From Mauremys mutica (Eukaryota; Chordata; Testudines; Geoemydidae), in the NCBI RefSeq assembly GCF_020497125.1, contig NC_059079.1, positions 13,163,553 to 13,227,552 on the forward strand: a stretch of 64,000 nucleotides of DNA, given 5' to 3'. Both the position numbers and the translations under genes were made by a program. How positions within the stretch are numbered: position 1 is the stretch's first letter; each line of letters begins with the position of its first letter. Positions 44,865-56,544 of the stretch are shown one piece after another. The notes beneath the pieces were generated by a model. It did no database searches and was not told where the DNA came from. It was given only the letters and a program-made list of their open reading frames with translations.

Positions 44865-46590
44865 CATTACCCCAAGGACCATCCTTGTGCTGTCTGAACA
44901 CTCTTTTCTAGTGACACTTGAATTACAGCTGGGTATAATTAATTATTAATAAAGCTGGACCCAATCAGAAAGCAACATTTTTCAAATACCACAAACGCAC
45001 CCAGAAGTCACCGCTATGTTCCTCTTTAAAAAGCTGAGCGGTATGAGCACCGAGATGAAATAGACATTGATCATTTGCTTTCAGCTTTCTCCACAAATCT
45101 CCGAGGTGCTCAAATGTTCTGATGAAAGGCAAACCAGTTCTACCCAAATAATAATAAAAACATTGTTCACCCTTCCAGGATTTTGTTTGTTTCAGTGGTA
45201 TTAATGGAGCCTTCATGCTTTTTAATCATCATGGCTCATGTTGCCATATCCCTTTGCTGTTAGTAATTTTGATGTATTGCTACCAGGCTATGCATCAGAA
45301 GGTATCCCTGCATTCTTACCTCCACATATGTGTGTACTCAGGAACAATTACTAATGTCAGTTGAATTTGCTTGCTAACATTTTCCCCCTATTGTTTGTGC
45401 TTTAAATCATTTTCACATTTACAACATTAAGAAGGCACCTTGAGCAATCATTCTTGTGGTCAACAAACTGTTGCTGCTTCTCACGTGTCTTGGGTCACTA
45501 CTTAATTACTGGATTTTACTCCCAGTTAAAACCATTAATCTTGTCTCCACCAGCCTGTGCTGGGGCCTCTCACTTCAGGATGTTTTACATTAAGTACATA
45601 CAACTCAAGTTACAGTTCTGAAGCCCTGATTCCTAGCAGGGCTTATATGTAAGTCTATCAACAATGAGTTTCTTTGGCTTGCGTCAGCTACACACGACAA
45701 ACCCTCTCATGACAATTTGGCACTTTTGTTTTCAGGGGAAACCAGGAATGCTGAGTGGGAGCAAACGTGAAAAATAACAGGGGAGAAAGTAGAAATGGGG
45801 TTGAGCTACAAAGTTCATGTATGGGATTTTGTTTCATCCCATTATGAGTAAGATTGTCACTCTTCTATAGACCCACCTCTTGTTTTCTCCTCTGAATTCC
45901 ATGTGATCTCGTGAGTAGTATGAGTGTGAAAACAGTCAAGAAAAGAATGGTGGCACATGGGAAGCTGAAATTTTATCAGAACTTAAACTCATTTATAAAA
46001 TATACCTCCCTCTCCCACAACACACACACACACACTTTCTGTGGTAGGATACACTAGGTCTGATTCTGTTCCTATTTACTCTGGTAAAATAGAGGCTGAC
46101 CAGTCAGCGTAAGTAAGGGTAGAATCTGACCCCACTATCCTTGTTAGTATTGATGGGAATTCATAGGTGTTAAATTAGGCTGAGAAAGGCTCCCCTGTTG
46201 TCCCCTAAATGAAATTGCAATGAAAACATGTTGAGCATTACTAGTATAAAAATTGAACATAAGGGCTACAGAATTGGAACAAAGCCTGTTTCATAGCCTG
46301 TGTTACGATCTACAGTATGTTCATGCAAAATGCCATGTGAATCACTCTTAATTTACAACAGAATATGTTTTGCTTTTTCAGTTAAAAAATAGTGAAGACT
46401 GTGAAGGACAAGAACTTTCCTACTTTTTAGCTGTAAATGTCTCCATAAACATGGAATCTATTAAAAATAGTATTTGTTTGTGATGTGAAAGTGATTAGGT
46501 CTGTGCAAGAACAAATACATGAACAGTGCCAATGTCTGGTATTTTCAGGAGATGGGCCCCAGATTTGTGACGATTATAATGATTAATATT
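44865..46590. other. Non-coding stretch with (CA)7
   Basis: No gene or clear repeat apart from a (CA)7 microsatellite at 46021-46034. Confidence 0.5.
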
Positions 46591-46595
46591 ATTCT

Positions 46596-46835
46596 GGCAC
46601 GTAGAGGCCCCAATCAAGATCAGGGCCCTCTTGCGCTGAGTGCTGTACATGTGCATAGGAAAGACATTCCCTCCCCAGAACAGTGTACATTTTAAATGGA
46701 CAGCAGATAGGAGAAAGGAAGGGGAATGATTCCCATTTTACAGATGGGGGACTGAGATGCAGAGAGACAAAGTTACACACTTTGTAAGTATCTCACACAC
46801 AGCCTGTAGCAGAGCTGGGAAGTGAACTCAGAATT
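46596..46835. repeat. Old amniote repeat
   Basis: 'ggccccaatcaagatcaggg', 'gcgctgagtgctgtacatgt', 'cccattttacagatggggga', 'ctgagatgcagagagacaaa' and 'tagcagagctgggaagtgaa' follow the same order as the 44600-44860 family. It directly precedes a CR1 tail. Confidence 0.65.
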
Positions 46836-46837
46836 CA

Positions 46838-47201
46838 AAGAGAAGACTGAGAGGGGACATGATAGCAGTTTTCAGGTATCTAAAAGGGTGTCATCAGGAG
46901 GAGGGAGAAAACTTGTTCACCTTAGCCTCTAAGGATAGAACAAGAAGCAATGGGCTTAAACTGCAGCAAGGGAGGTTTAGGTTGGACATTAGGAAAAAGT
47001 TCCTGTCAGGGTGGTTAAACACCGGAATAAATTGCCTAGGGAGGTTGTGGAATCTCCATCTCTGGAGATATTTAAGAGTAGGTTAGATAAATGTCTATCA
47101 GGGATGGTCTAGACAGTATTTGGTCCTGCCATGAGGGCAGGGGACTGGACTCGATGACCTCTCGAGGTCCCTTCCAGCCCTAGAATCTATGAATCTATGG
47201 C
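46838..47201 (+). mobile_element. CR1 LINE 3' end with octamer-like tail
   Basis: From 'agagaagactgagaggggac' it reads through [16 protein letters not shown] in the frame at 46859-47086 to 'tggactcgatgacctctcga' and 'ggtcccttccagccctagaa'. It ends with two tandem 'tctatgaa'-type units (tctatgaatctatgg), the expected CR1 3' terminus. The coding part is frameshifted near 47010. Confidence 0.9.
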
Positions 47202-47204
47202 TCT

Positions 47205-50200
47205 CTGTGGGTCAACCCTTGAAGTCAGTTGGACTCCACTGGGTACAAGGATGTGTCCATGTGGGTCCAGTTATAGACACAGGGCCTTCTTCAGTTTCAC
47301 TCCCTGATTCTGATAAAATAATGGGATTAGGATGTTTGGATTGCAATCACCACAGAGAATGTTACTCCCTTTAAAAACACACCCTGTTTCCATTGAAAAT
47401 TAAAAATCAACCGTCATGGAAACATTTATAAAGATGTTAGACTTGTTTTGTACTGTAAAAATCTAGGCTAACTTTGGGACCTCAATTGTTCTGACCAAGT
47501 TCCTTTAGAATGCCGCTCCTTATATGCTTCACTTTCTTTCTCATTTTTACTGTTCCCTGATGTAAAGCTACTTCCAAAGTGCTTTTTGTGATGTTCATGG
47601 TTTGCCACTCTCTTCTCTTGCTGCTTGTCGCTTTGTAGTGTCAGCAGCTTCAGGATCCTACCATTATAAAGCTTGCAGACAAGTAAGGTTTATTATTCAC
47701 CAGAATTCAGAGCCCCCTATGAACGGGTTGCTGCATGTTTTGGAGATGTACCTGCAATGTCACACTCCTCCTCTCATTCTTTTCATCCTCTCCTCCCCTA
47801 TCAGATTTGACAGGCTGGCCTGCATGAAAGCTGTCTGTTCAGATGACAATTCAGCACAAGCCTAGATATGATTTAGTCACGGCTAAGTTCCATCTGAATA
47901 GATAGGTTATCAAAGCTGAGAGATGTTTATAAATAGCTGATCGGATGGGAGATGATTCTGACCCTTAGGTAAAAGGTATAGGCCTAGAGCAGGTTAAATA
48001 GCCTCTGATTATACTTGGTGACTTTTTGGGGGTAACCTTGCTGAGGAGAATGTTCCAAGGTCAGAGCTGGCAGCCACTTAGGTTATTCACAGGTGGCCCG
48101 GCAGGCTCTTGGAAGTTGCCTGTACTGTTTGTTTTGGTCTTGTCTTCTCCTTTGCTTCAGATTCAAACTTAGGTAAAAAATCATCAGTCTTCTCTGGTTA
48201 CACAGAAAGTAGCAGCATGGCCGACTGCCACGTTCTTAGCTGTAGGAACTGCGCCAGGCTCTTTCATGTATTTGTAATTACAGGCATTGGACTCGAGAAC
48301 TGTAAAATCCAATTGGTCTTGCCTTGGGAGAGCAGGGCTCTCCCCTGCATTTGAATTTGTGTCAAGGAAAAATAATGTTTATGGGAGTCCTGTGCCCTAG
48401 GAGAGCAAATTAAGAAAGAAAGGTCAAGATATTGGGGTTCCTTTTTGGAACTTTTAATACTTATTGGATCTCATACAAAATTATTACAGATGAGGCCCAA
48501 GGACTTACTTGACCTGCTGTTTAAAAACAAGTTACTATATGTTCAAGAGTAAGTGCCCACCTTTGGGGAAGATCAGACACACTAAGGTTCATTCGTCTTA
48601 TACGGCACAGACTCCAGGAACAAGGGCAAAGAGCAAATTCTAGACATGATCCTGCAATCTGATTCTCCCACCTTTATGCCCACAATGCATAGCACTGAAA
48701 TCAATGGGGCTCCGCATGGGTCAGATGGAAGAATCGGGGGCAAAAAGCCTTAGTTTGGGGTATGGCGGCGGTACCTGGTGCCACTGAAGTCAATGGCAAA
48801 ACTCCCATTGACTTCAGTGGTTCAGGATCAGAGTCTTGGTCCTCTGAAATATCAGTGTTCACAAGTTCACCCCCCTCCCCCACAGCCATGCTGCTGCATA
48901 GTTACATGGAGGGGAAAGAGTTTCACTTATCTTCTTTCTGCACTGCATGCTCCAGCTCACCTATACGATGCAAGATGGATTTGGCTTATGGATTTACATT
49001 TGTCACCCAACGTACTGTTCTCTTAATGGAGTTGCTGTTGATGTATGTGGACAGAGGATGTTTATTGTAATGTATTTTCCTCCTGTTGGGAAGTACCATT
49101 TTGAGTTATGTTTTTTCCCCATGTGAAATACCTGGCAACATTTGGACTGAAAAAAAAAAAAGAGGTTGTTTGTCAGCTGAAGGAGAGAAGGGGTGGGGGT
49201 GTTGAGGTGGGCAATGCAGCAAGGCGCTTAAATATAACTGTCAAAAATGGGGAGATTGAATTTGGCAGGTGGAAACCTGAATACAACAGAAGGGAAATGA
49301 GAACTTACATGGAGTGCAGCAATAGGAGAAAAATGAATAGCTCAGAACAGGAAGGTGTAGGTTTGATCTGAAAAATAGACTGTGGAGAAGAGAAGGGAAG
49401 TCCAGTTCCCTGAAGGAGAAAATAAAAAGTATTTCCAAGGAGCTTGGCACAGAAGCAAGAGCCTGAACTGGCAAGAATTTAGAACAAGAGGCACAGGGCA
49501 AATGGGAGAAGAATGGGAAGGGAGATAAAGACTTACACGAGTCTTGTGTAGAGGGAAGAAACTGCAAAGGAGGGAAGGCAACCATCTGATACAGATTCCA
49601 AGCTCCCAGGAAGAAATTGTCTCTGAGTTAAAAAAACAAAATGGTTTCAAACTATTTCTTTAACAGGAGCCAAAACAGTTGGCTCCATGGCATATTTTTT
49701 AATGAGTAGGAGTTGTGGGATTTGTCCAGTCACCAGTGTGGATTCTGGTCACGGATGGACTGTCATCTAGGACTTCGGGTGAAATTCTCCTACAGTGCCA
49801 AGAATCAGTCTCCCATGTAAGCTCTGAGGCCTTGGTGCCCAATCCTGCCCCATGAAGTCAATAGCAAAAATGACTATTGACTCCAATGGGAACAGGCTTG
49901 GGACCATAAAGCAAGATTTATATGGGATTTAAGTGATGCTTAGGGCCTTTTTATGGGCCCTCTGTACTGGGGCTAATTTAAGCCTTTTAAAATGACACAG
50001 ATTTTTATTTCACAGCCAGTGGCCCCAGTAATGAAGTTCTCACTCAGGCAAAACTCCCATTGACTTAATTAGGAGTTTAACCAGTGTAACAATTTCAGAA
50101 TAGAGAATGAATAATGGGTGCAATATAAATACTTAAGATGGGTAGACAGATGGAATTTCTCAGGGATGAAATGAATTGATGACTAGAAAGGATAGAGATC

Positions 50201-51750
50201 TATTCAGATAATCCCAGTTCAGATCTGTGTCTATTCAAATAAATCCAATTCCCTGATGTCTGGTATTGGTGGGGCAGGGGTTTAAATCAAACAGCTGGAG
50301 AGCAGCTGTTCACTTCTCTCCCCCAGATCATTTGCAGTTTACCAAAATTACAGGTATTAACTGTAATCAGTCTTCTTGCACAATGTGGTGTCAGCATAAA
50401 GATTGCCCTGATTTCCTACCATCACCCAGTGTGTAGTTAAATTGCACTCAGATCCACAGAACATAGTATAGTTTGTATCATGAACAAGACATACCACACT
50501 ATTTACAATATACTTTCTATGAAAGGCTGTCTTTGGAAAACCCAGAATTCAACGTATATGGCCAACCCTCCAGAGTATTATTTCGTTTTTGCTTAGTTCT
50601 TTCTCCAGCAAATCCCTGCTGAAGTCAATAGATGTTTCCTGCAGTAAGGCTGGAGCAAAAACCAGAGCTGAATGACTAATGCAAACATTTTTCCATTAAT
50701 ATCTAGACTCACGTTTTATATAACTTCACTTCAGACATGCTTGCCCCATGCCCCTTCTGTGTTAATTTTATACTGATATTCAATCAACTAATTTTTCCTG
50801 GCACAGAAGTTTGCAGAGAGTTAAATTGAAAATCACATCCGTATGTTTGGAAACTGAATTCTACAGTCAAGGATGCCAGTATATGTGCTGGAAGTGTGCG
50901 TTGACTTGTCCAGTCAGAGAATGGAAACAATGCCATGTGACCTCTCTGACCAATCACAGCTATGTAACACAGCTCTAATACTGAATTATCACAATCAATC
51001 CATATTTAATAAAATTCAGAATGATCTTCAGCAATTAACTGAGAGCAGAACAAAAAAGCGGGGTGATTATCAAATAAAGTATTTTTTTGTGAACTATGCA
51101 TTCAGTGCTAGTAAAGATTAAATTAAAATCTGAGTCAGGACCTCCGGATGTGGATCACAGTGTGGTAATTACCGGGTATGTCATGACAACTGACCTTTGA
51201 TCTCACAGATTTTCAAAGGGGTTACTCACGTGAGTAAGGATTTGCAGAATGTGGCGCTAGATAAAAGTGACAAGAAACAATGATTACGAGTGCTCAGGCC
51301 CAAGGGTATAGATCTCATCTGGAAAAGCAGAGTGATAAAAAAAATTACTTGAACCATGACACACATTCTTACCTGATTTTCCTGTGTCTGATTCCTTTGA
51401 TTCTGCGTTAAGCCGTGGCTAACCTCTGCGGTGACATGAGATGGGAAGATGCCAGCACAAGAATTGAATGGCTGTTGAGCCACGAGTTCCCTAGCTGTGT
51501 TGGCTAAACACGACCACATGCTAGCCAGCAATAAGTGCAAGGAAACATTCAGCGCTCAGCCTGCGTGTTACGTTATGCCTATCAAACTCTGCCAGCAAGA
51601 CACTGTTTCTGAAAAACGAATGAAAACCTAACGGCATCCAAAGTATATCTGATATCGTAAGGTTAAGTTGCTATATTCAACCATGTATATAATAATAAAG
51701 ACAAACTCTTCTGCCACTATAGACATTTGTAATCTAAATTATTATTACAT
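47205..51750. other. Long repeat-poor non-coding stretch
   Basis: About 4.5 kb with few recognisable repeats and no supported exon. Short foldback motifs occur at 48781-48820 (perfect), near 49853-49888 and near 50047. The 114-codon minus frame at 49585-49241 lies in an A/G-rich stretch and has no domain. Confidence 0.5.
48781..48820. repeat. Perfect short foldback, 16-bp arms
   Basis: ccactgaagtcaatgg (48781-48796) and ccattgacttcagtgg (48805-48820) are exact inverted copies around the 8-base loop caaaactc. It is the cleanest copy of a motif that recurs through the window. Confidence 0.95.
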
Positions 51751-51756
51751 CAAAAG

Positions 51757-51838
51757 GAAGGGTGATCCAGTGGTTAGGGTGCTTGCCTGAGACTCAGACG
51801 CCCTGAGTTCAATTCTATGCTCTGTCTCAGGCTTCTGA
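51757..51838 (+). repeat. tRNA-derived SINE head
   Basis: 'ggtgatccagtggttagggt' looks like a pol III A box region and 'ccctgagttcaattctatgc' like a B box (GAGTTCAATTC). Between them 'gcttgcctgagactcagacg' is typical of tRNA-like SINE heads. It is short, followed directly by other repeat sequence, and would not fold as a functional tRNA. Confidence 0.7.
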
Positions 51839-51844
51839 TGTCTT

Positions 51845-52095
51845 GTACAATATGTCTACACTGCAACTTGATTCCTAGCATGGGTAGACAGACATGCACT
51901 AGTGTGCTGAAAATATCAGTGTGGATGTGGTAGCTTGGGCTATTCCACCAGGGTCAGGCAGGGTTAGACTATCTAGCCTGAGCTGCCACCAGTGCTCCAA
52001 CATCCACACTGAGATTTTTAGGTTGAGCGGAGATAGTGCGAATCTGTCACCTGCACTGAGACTCACACCAGCTGGGATCAGGAAGAAATTTCCTT
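51845..52095. mobile_element. Harbinger-like MITE, left end only
   Basis: 'atgtctacactgcaacttga' matches the 'tgtctacac' terminus of PIF-Harbinger elements here (57469, 18081). Internal 'tagcctgagctgccaccagt' and 'catccacactgagattttta' fit that vocabulary. The expected inverted right end is not evident, so it is probably truncated or diverged. Confidence 0.4.
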
Positions 52096-52117
52096 TCATG
52101 TGTTACACAGTTATATA

Positions 52118-53073
52118 TACAGTAACTCCTCACTTAAAATCGTCCTGGTTAACGTTGTTTCATTGTTGCTGATCCATTAGGGAACATGCTCGTTTAAAGT
52201 TGCACAATGCTCCCTTATAACGTCATTTGGCAGCCGCCTGCTTTGTCCATTGCTTGCAGGAAGAGCAGCCCGTTGCAGCTAGCTGGTGGGGGCTTGGAAC
52301 CAGGGTGGGCCGGCAGCCCCCCCCATCAGCTCCCCTAAGTTCCCTGTGTGGCAGCCGCCCAGCAGGCTATCAATTGCCGGCAGTTCAGCTGTGCTTCTCC
52401 TGCCCTTTGCCTTGGAGCTGCTCCTTGCTGTGCGGGGGGGGGGGGGAGAACAAAGGGGGCTAATGTCAGGGTGTCCCCCTCCCCCCTGCTCCTGCCCCCT
52501 GCTTACCCCATCTCCATACAGCAGGGGAGGGACACGACAGGGCTCAGGATGGAGGGAGTCTGCTGGCAGCAGCTGCTGTCTCAACTTGTTGATCTACTTA
52601 AAAAGACAATGTACTTAGAGTGGGGTCAGCATACTTAAAGGGGCAATGTGCATCTCTCTCTCACGTACACAGGGTGTGTGTCTCTGTCTGCCATGCTGTA
52701 TCCCCTCCCTCCATTTGTGCTGCCTTGTAGAGTGTGAGGCTACATTAATAGCCGCGTGCTAGTTCATCATTTAGCAGTAAGGCATTCCCTGGGAAATATC
52801 CCACCCTCTTCCACCCTCTTACTTCACCACCTCAACCAAGCTTCACAGTCATCATTGGTGAGTATAGTATTAAATGGTTTGTTTAAAACTTATACTGTGT
52901 GTGTATATATATATATAATATAGTCTTTTGTCTGGTGAAAAAAATTTCCCTGGAACCTAACCCTCTCTATTTACATTAATTCTTATGGGGAAATTGGATT
53001 CGTTTAACATTGTTTCCCTTAAAGTCGCATTTTTCAGGAACGTAACTACAATGTTAAGTGAGGAGTTACTATA
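52118..53073. mobile_element. TA-flanked TIR element (mariner/Tigger-like), 952 bp
   Basis: The element 52120-53071 starts cagtaactcctcacttaa and ends ttaagtgaggagttacta, inverted ends identical over 17 bp. TA lies on both outer sides, as for Tc1/mariner and pogo/Tigger elements. Pairing continues inward imperfectly ('gttaacgttg' with 'gtaactacaatg'). The interior has a G12-type run near 52434-52446 and a (TG)n(TA)n tract at 52896-52917. No transposase frame; the 96-110-codon frames are incidental. Confidence 0.85.
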
Positions 53074-53079
53074 CATTAG

Positions 53080-54090
53080 GATACTTTGTCTTCTGCTGAA
53101 GTATCTGGAATGCAGTAGTTAGCAGTAAGATACTGGAGTCAATGGATAATTGGTTCAGTGTTGCACTCCTGTATTTGGGTTTCAAAAGACCACCAGTGAG
53201 TTAGTGATAGCAAACAAATGTTCAAATATCCCACAGCAATTTTCAGTGGGACAAATTTTTTTTTGCCATGTTTACAAGCAATGGCCCCATAAGCCAATTA
53301 GCACAGCTGTATCCTGGGAGATTAGCATCTGAAGTTAAAAAATGTGATGCATTAAATGATTTAAACTATTTACTCAGCATTGTCTGACCCTATAGGAAAT
53401 TGACATACTTACACTGCTACTTGACATGCAAATATGGCACCGTCTACAGACACCATTTCTTATTGTGCTCCTAACATTGATTTGGACATGTAGTTACACA
53501 AATTGAAGATGAGTTACACTAAATTATGAGTATTGTTCCCCATAATTCCTAACCTCCACTCACACTTAAAATATAAATCCCCCTTAATCTTTGAATAGGT
53601 AAAATGATGTCTGGTCAAGTCAAGGAGACTTGTAATATTGGGCTCATACTCTAGCTGCACAAGAAAATAACTTGCATCACTGTTGTGGTGTTTATAGTCA
53701 AAGAGGCCGTCAAAGTCTTTATGTGTTTGCTGAAGCAGTGGAGCAGTACAAAACTGCAATTCTACAGGAATCTTCCTTTCTTTGAAGCCTGCCTTCCGTG
53801 GCTAGCACAAGTTACACATCAAAGGGGAACCCTGGCCTTGTAAAGTGTTTATCAGTAATGGGGACAAGGAGTTGTGCTTCCTCAACAGATCCTGGCTTAC
53901 AAGAAATTAAGTAATAATAGCTTGTGTCCAGTCCAGGGCAATTGGGCCCTTGAAAAATACAGCGATATGGAAATCTCTTTCCATTGGTGTAACTCTCCTC
54001 CCACTGAATTCTCTCTCTCACACACACACACACGCGCGCGCGTGCACAGTATACAGTAGCAATAGGAGTAAGGATTCCAAAGCATGGTAT
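53080..54090. other. Non-coding stretch with an alternating Pu-Py tract
   Basis: No gene recognised. A (CT)n(CA)n(CG)n tract spans 54011-54048. Confidence 0.5.
54011..54048. repeat. Compound (CT)(CA)(CG) microsatellite
   Basis: (CT)4 then alternating pyrimidine-purine without interruption from 54019 to 54048 (CA repeats, then CG repeats, then tgcaca). Confidence 0.95.
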
Positions 54091-54094
54091 GGAA

Positions 54095-54472
54095 TACAGC
54101 TGGTCAGGATAAGTTTATCTGGCCCATGAAAAAATGTAGATGTAAACAGAAAACTAAACTAATCAAAAACATTTTATTCCAAAATTTTCTACACATTTTT
54201 TGTCAGATTTTAGTTTTAAAAAAACCTGATTGTTCCCCCTCTCCTCCTTTTTTTTGGCTACCAGAAAACTGAAACATTTTGGCCAGCAGGGTAAAAATTT
54301 TTGTTGTACTGAAAATTTTCCCCCAACTGGTGGAAATGTTCAGTTTTCATTTAAAAAACCTAAAGATGTCACCAAAATCAGGTGTTTCCTGCAGAAATTT
54401 CTGGTTTCACAAAAAAAGTCATTTTTTGTGGCAAATATGTTTTGAAGGAACATTTCAACTGGCTTGACTATG
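54095..54472. repeat. AT-rich 'agctggt' repeat with inverted ends
   Basis: It opens 'acagctggtcaggataagtt' and closes 'gaacatttcaactggcttga', roughly inverted ends (agctggt / actggct). The interior has 'aaacattttattccaaaatt', 'ctgaaaattttcccccaact' and 'tcagttttcatttaaaaaac'. This is the most complete copy of the AT-rich family in the window. Confidence 0.55.
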
Positions 54473-54557
54473 GACCCGACAGACTGGGTAGGCAGACATT
54501 ACTTACCTTAGTCTTTGGTCTTGGGTAGGTAGGTTTCCTTTGACAAATCAGAGGCAC

Positions 54558-54706
54558 CCATGTCAAGTGGTGCTGGAACAGCTTGTATAGTGGGAGTGCT
54601 GAGAGCCATTGAACCAAACTGTAAACCATATATATGATGTAAACGATTTCAAGCCGGGGGGTGCGGCACCCCAGTACCCCTAGTTCCAGCATATATGACC
54701 ATGTCT
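54558..54706. mobile_element. hAT-like MITE, 133 bp
   Basis: The element 54566-54698 contains 'ggtgctggaac' near its left end and 'gttccagcatatatga' at its right end, inverted copies over ctggaac. The flanks ccatgtca (54558-54565) and ccatgtct (54699-54706) match at 7 of 8 positions. No coding capacity. Confidence 0.65.
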
Positions 54707-54709
54707 TTG

Positions 54710-56195
54710 TATTGTATTCATCATCTTTCCCAACCGTAATTAATACTCAGTAGTTCTGGTTGGGCAATCCTGATTAGACAGTAGTGCAAAGAAAACTGTT
54801 TTCTGTGGAATTTCAGCCCTTCTGAGCATATCAACAGAACAACTCAGCTGCCACTGTTCCAATCCTCCAACCCTTCAGGAGCACTAAATTCATGATTTGA
54901 GAAAACTGAAAAAGGTAGTGCAAAGTTCTTCTGTGCGACATTTTTTCAGTATTGGATTGAATGGCTAATGTGTATGTGCATCTGTGGTATATTTGTGGTA
55001 TTGAAACAGATTCCCTGGGGTGTGTCTATTTTGTTCCACAACAGTTCATAAATCTAGTAATTACTAACAAAGGATATTCTGTTACAGGTAAATAATGTTT
55101 GAAATATAATCTCCATAAATGTCATTATTTTAGCTATTAATTTTATAGATTGTTGAAGTAATTAACAGTGCATAAAGAGGACTTCCTGGAAAGTGAGTGT
55201 GATCAGCTGCTGAATAGAGCTTTATAATGATCTCTTAGCATCTTGGAATGAGGATATGAATTTCATATTACATATATTTACTTATTTTAATATCTGCCAG
55301 ACCTACTGGCCAGCATTTCTGTTTGCTTAAGTAGGACAATCTGAACTACATCAAGATTCATGGCTTAGAGTCACTGCCATTGCAAATTATGAAAAGATCA
55401 AAATATACCATAATTCTCTCACACAGTGAAGCTGCTATGTTACCTATAACTAAGCAGAATCTACAGCACAATTAGTGTATGACACTTTTGTAAGCACTTT
55501 TCTCTTCACTTTAATGCTTTTTTATTTTTAGTTTGTTTTTCTTTCTGCCTGCTATGTAGTTAACAGTGGCTTAATGCTGCATCAGAAATGAAGGTCTCTA
55601 TTCATTAACGGTTATTTGGGCCACTTCTGTATAAAAGTGACATTCTTTCAGTGGAAAATAGCCCTGAGAATAGAGGGCCTATCCAGATTTTTCTGCTTGT
55701 GTTCCATTTTACTGTCCTTCACCTATGGCCTTTGCCACAATTTTTAGTTATATGGCTCCCCTACAGCTGAAAAGAGTCATCTGACGATAAATCCTGGTTA
55801 CCTTTAACTTTCTTTCTTCCATTTTTTGTCCTCTGATTGATTCGATGGTTGTTGCAAAGAACCACAAGGAAAGGCAATATAAACAAACAGAATGGAAATC
55901 ACCATACTTCCAGTTCTCTGCGCCACTCGAGTTATACTCTGCTGAATGGTGTGGAGAATAGCAAACATGCTCAAAAAGCTGCTTACCAGACGAGGAGTCT
56001 GTGTGGTGGCATTTGACTTCTGCACAGATTTTCCCGCCCTTTGTGTGTGTCCTGAGATCCAGGGTTTTACGGAATTGAATCCATTACTGATTCCACGGGA
56101 GGCAAAGTTTACCTCACCCTGTTACCCCCAGAATAGAATGAACCTCAGGGACATTGAGCAGTTGAAAGCTGTGGATTTTCTTTGACCCTATATAG
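54710..56195. other. Non-coding stretch, nothing recognised
   Basis: About 1.5 kb AT-rich DNA; only short frames. Confidence 0.5.
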
Positions 56196-56197
56196 GT

Positions 56198-56538
56198 CTT
56201 TCTACCAGGGGTGGCTCTAGCAATTTCGCCGCCCCAAGCAGGGCGGCATGCCACGGGGAGTGCTCTGCCGGTCACTGGTCCCGCAGCTCTGGTGGACCTC
56301 CTGCAGACGTGCCTGCGGAGAGTCCGCTGGTCCCGCGGCTCCGGTGGACCCTCCACAGGCATGCCTGCGGGAGGCCCACCGGAGCCGCGGGACCAGCGGA
56401 CCCTCCGCAGGCACGCCTGCGGGAGGTCCACCGGAGCCGCCTGCCGCCCTCCCGGCGACCGGCAGAGCGCCCCCCGCGGCGTGCCGCCCCAAGCACGCGC
56501 TTGGCATGCTGGGGCCTGGAGCCGGCCCTGCTTTCTAC
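56198..56538. mobile_element. hAT-type MITE with perfect 8-bp duplication, 325 bp
   Basis: The element 56206-56530 begins caggggtggctctagcaatt and ends gggcctggagccggccctg. It is flanked by ctttctac on both sides (56198-56205 and 56531-56538). The ends match those of the 1398-1611 element (ccgccccaagcac...gcctggagcc). The core is built from GC-rich units 'tcccgcggctccggtgga' present twice directly and again in inverted orientation ('ccaccggagccgcgggac'). Frames of 79-162 codons on both strands come from this structure. Confidence 0.9.
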
Positions 56539-56544
56539 AATGGG

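Noticed and set aside
48781..48820. Possible microRNA hairpin
   Set aside because: Arms are only 16 bp with an 8-base loop, too short for a precursor, and the motif is a dispersed repeat.
51757..51838. Possible tRNA gene
   Set aside because: A- and B-box-like sequences are present, but cloverleaf arms do not pair well and there is no pol III terminator; better read as a SINE head.
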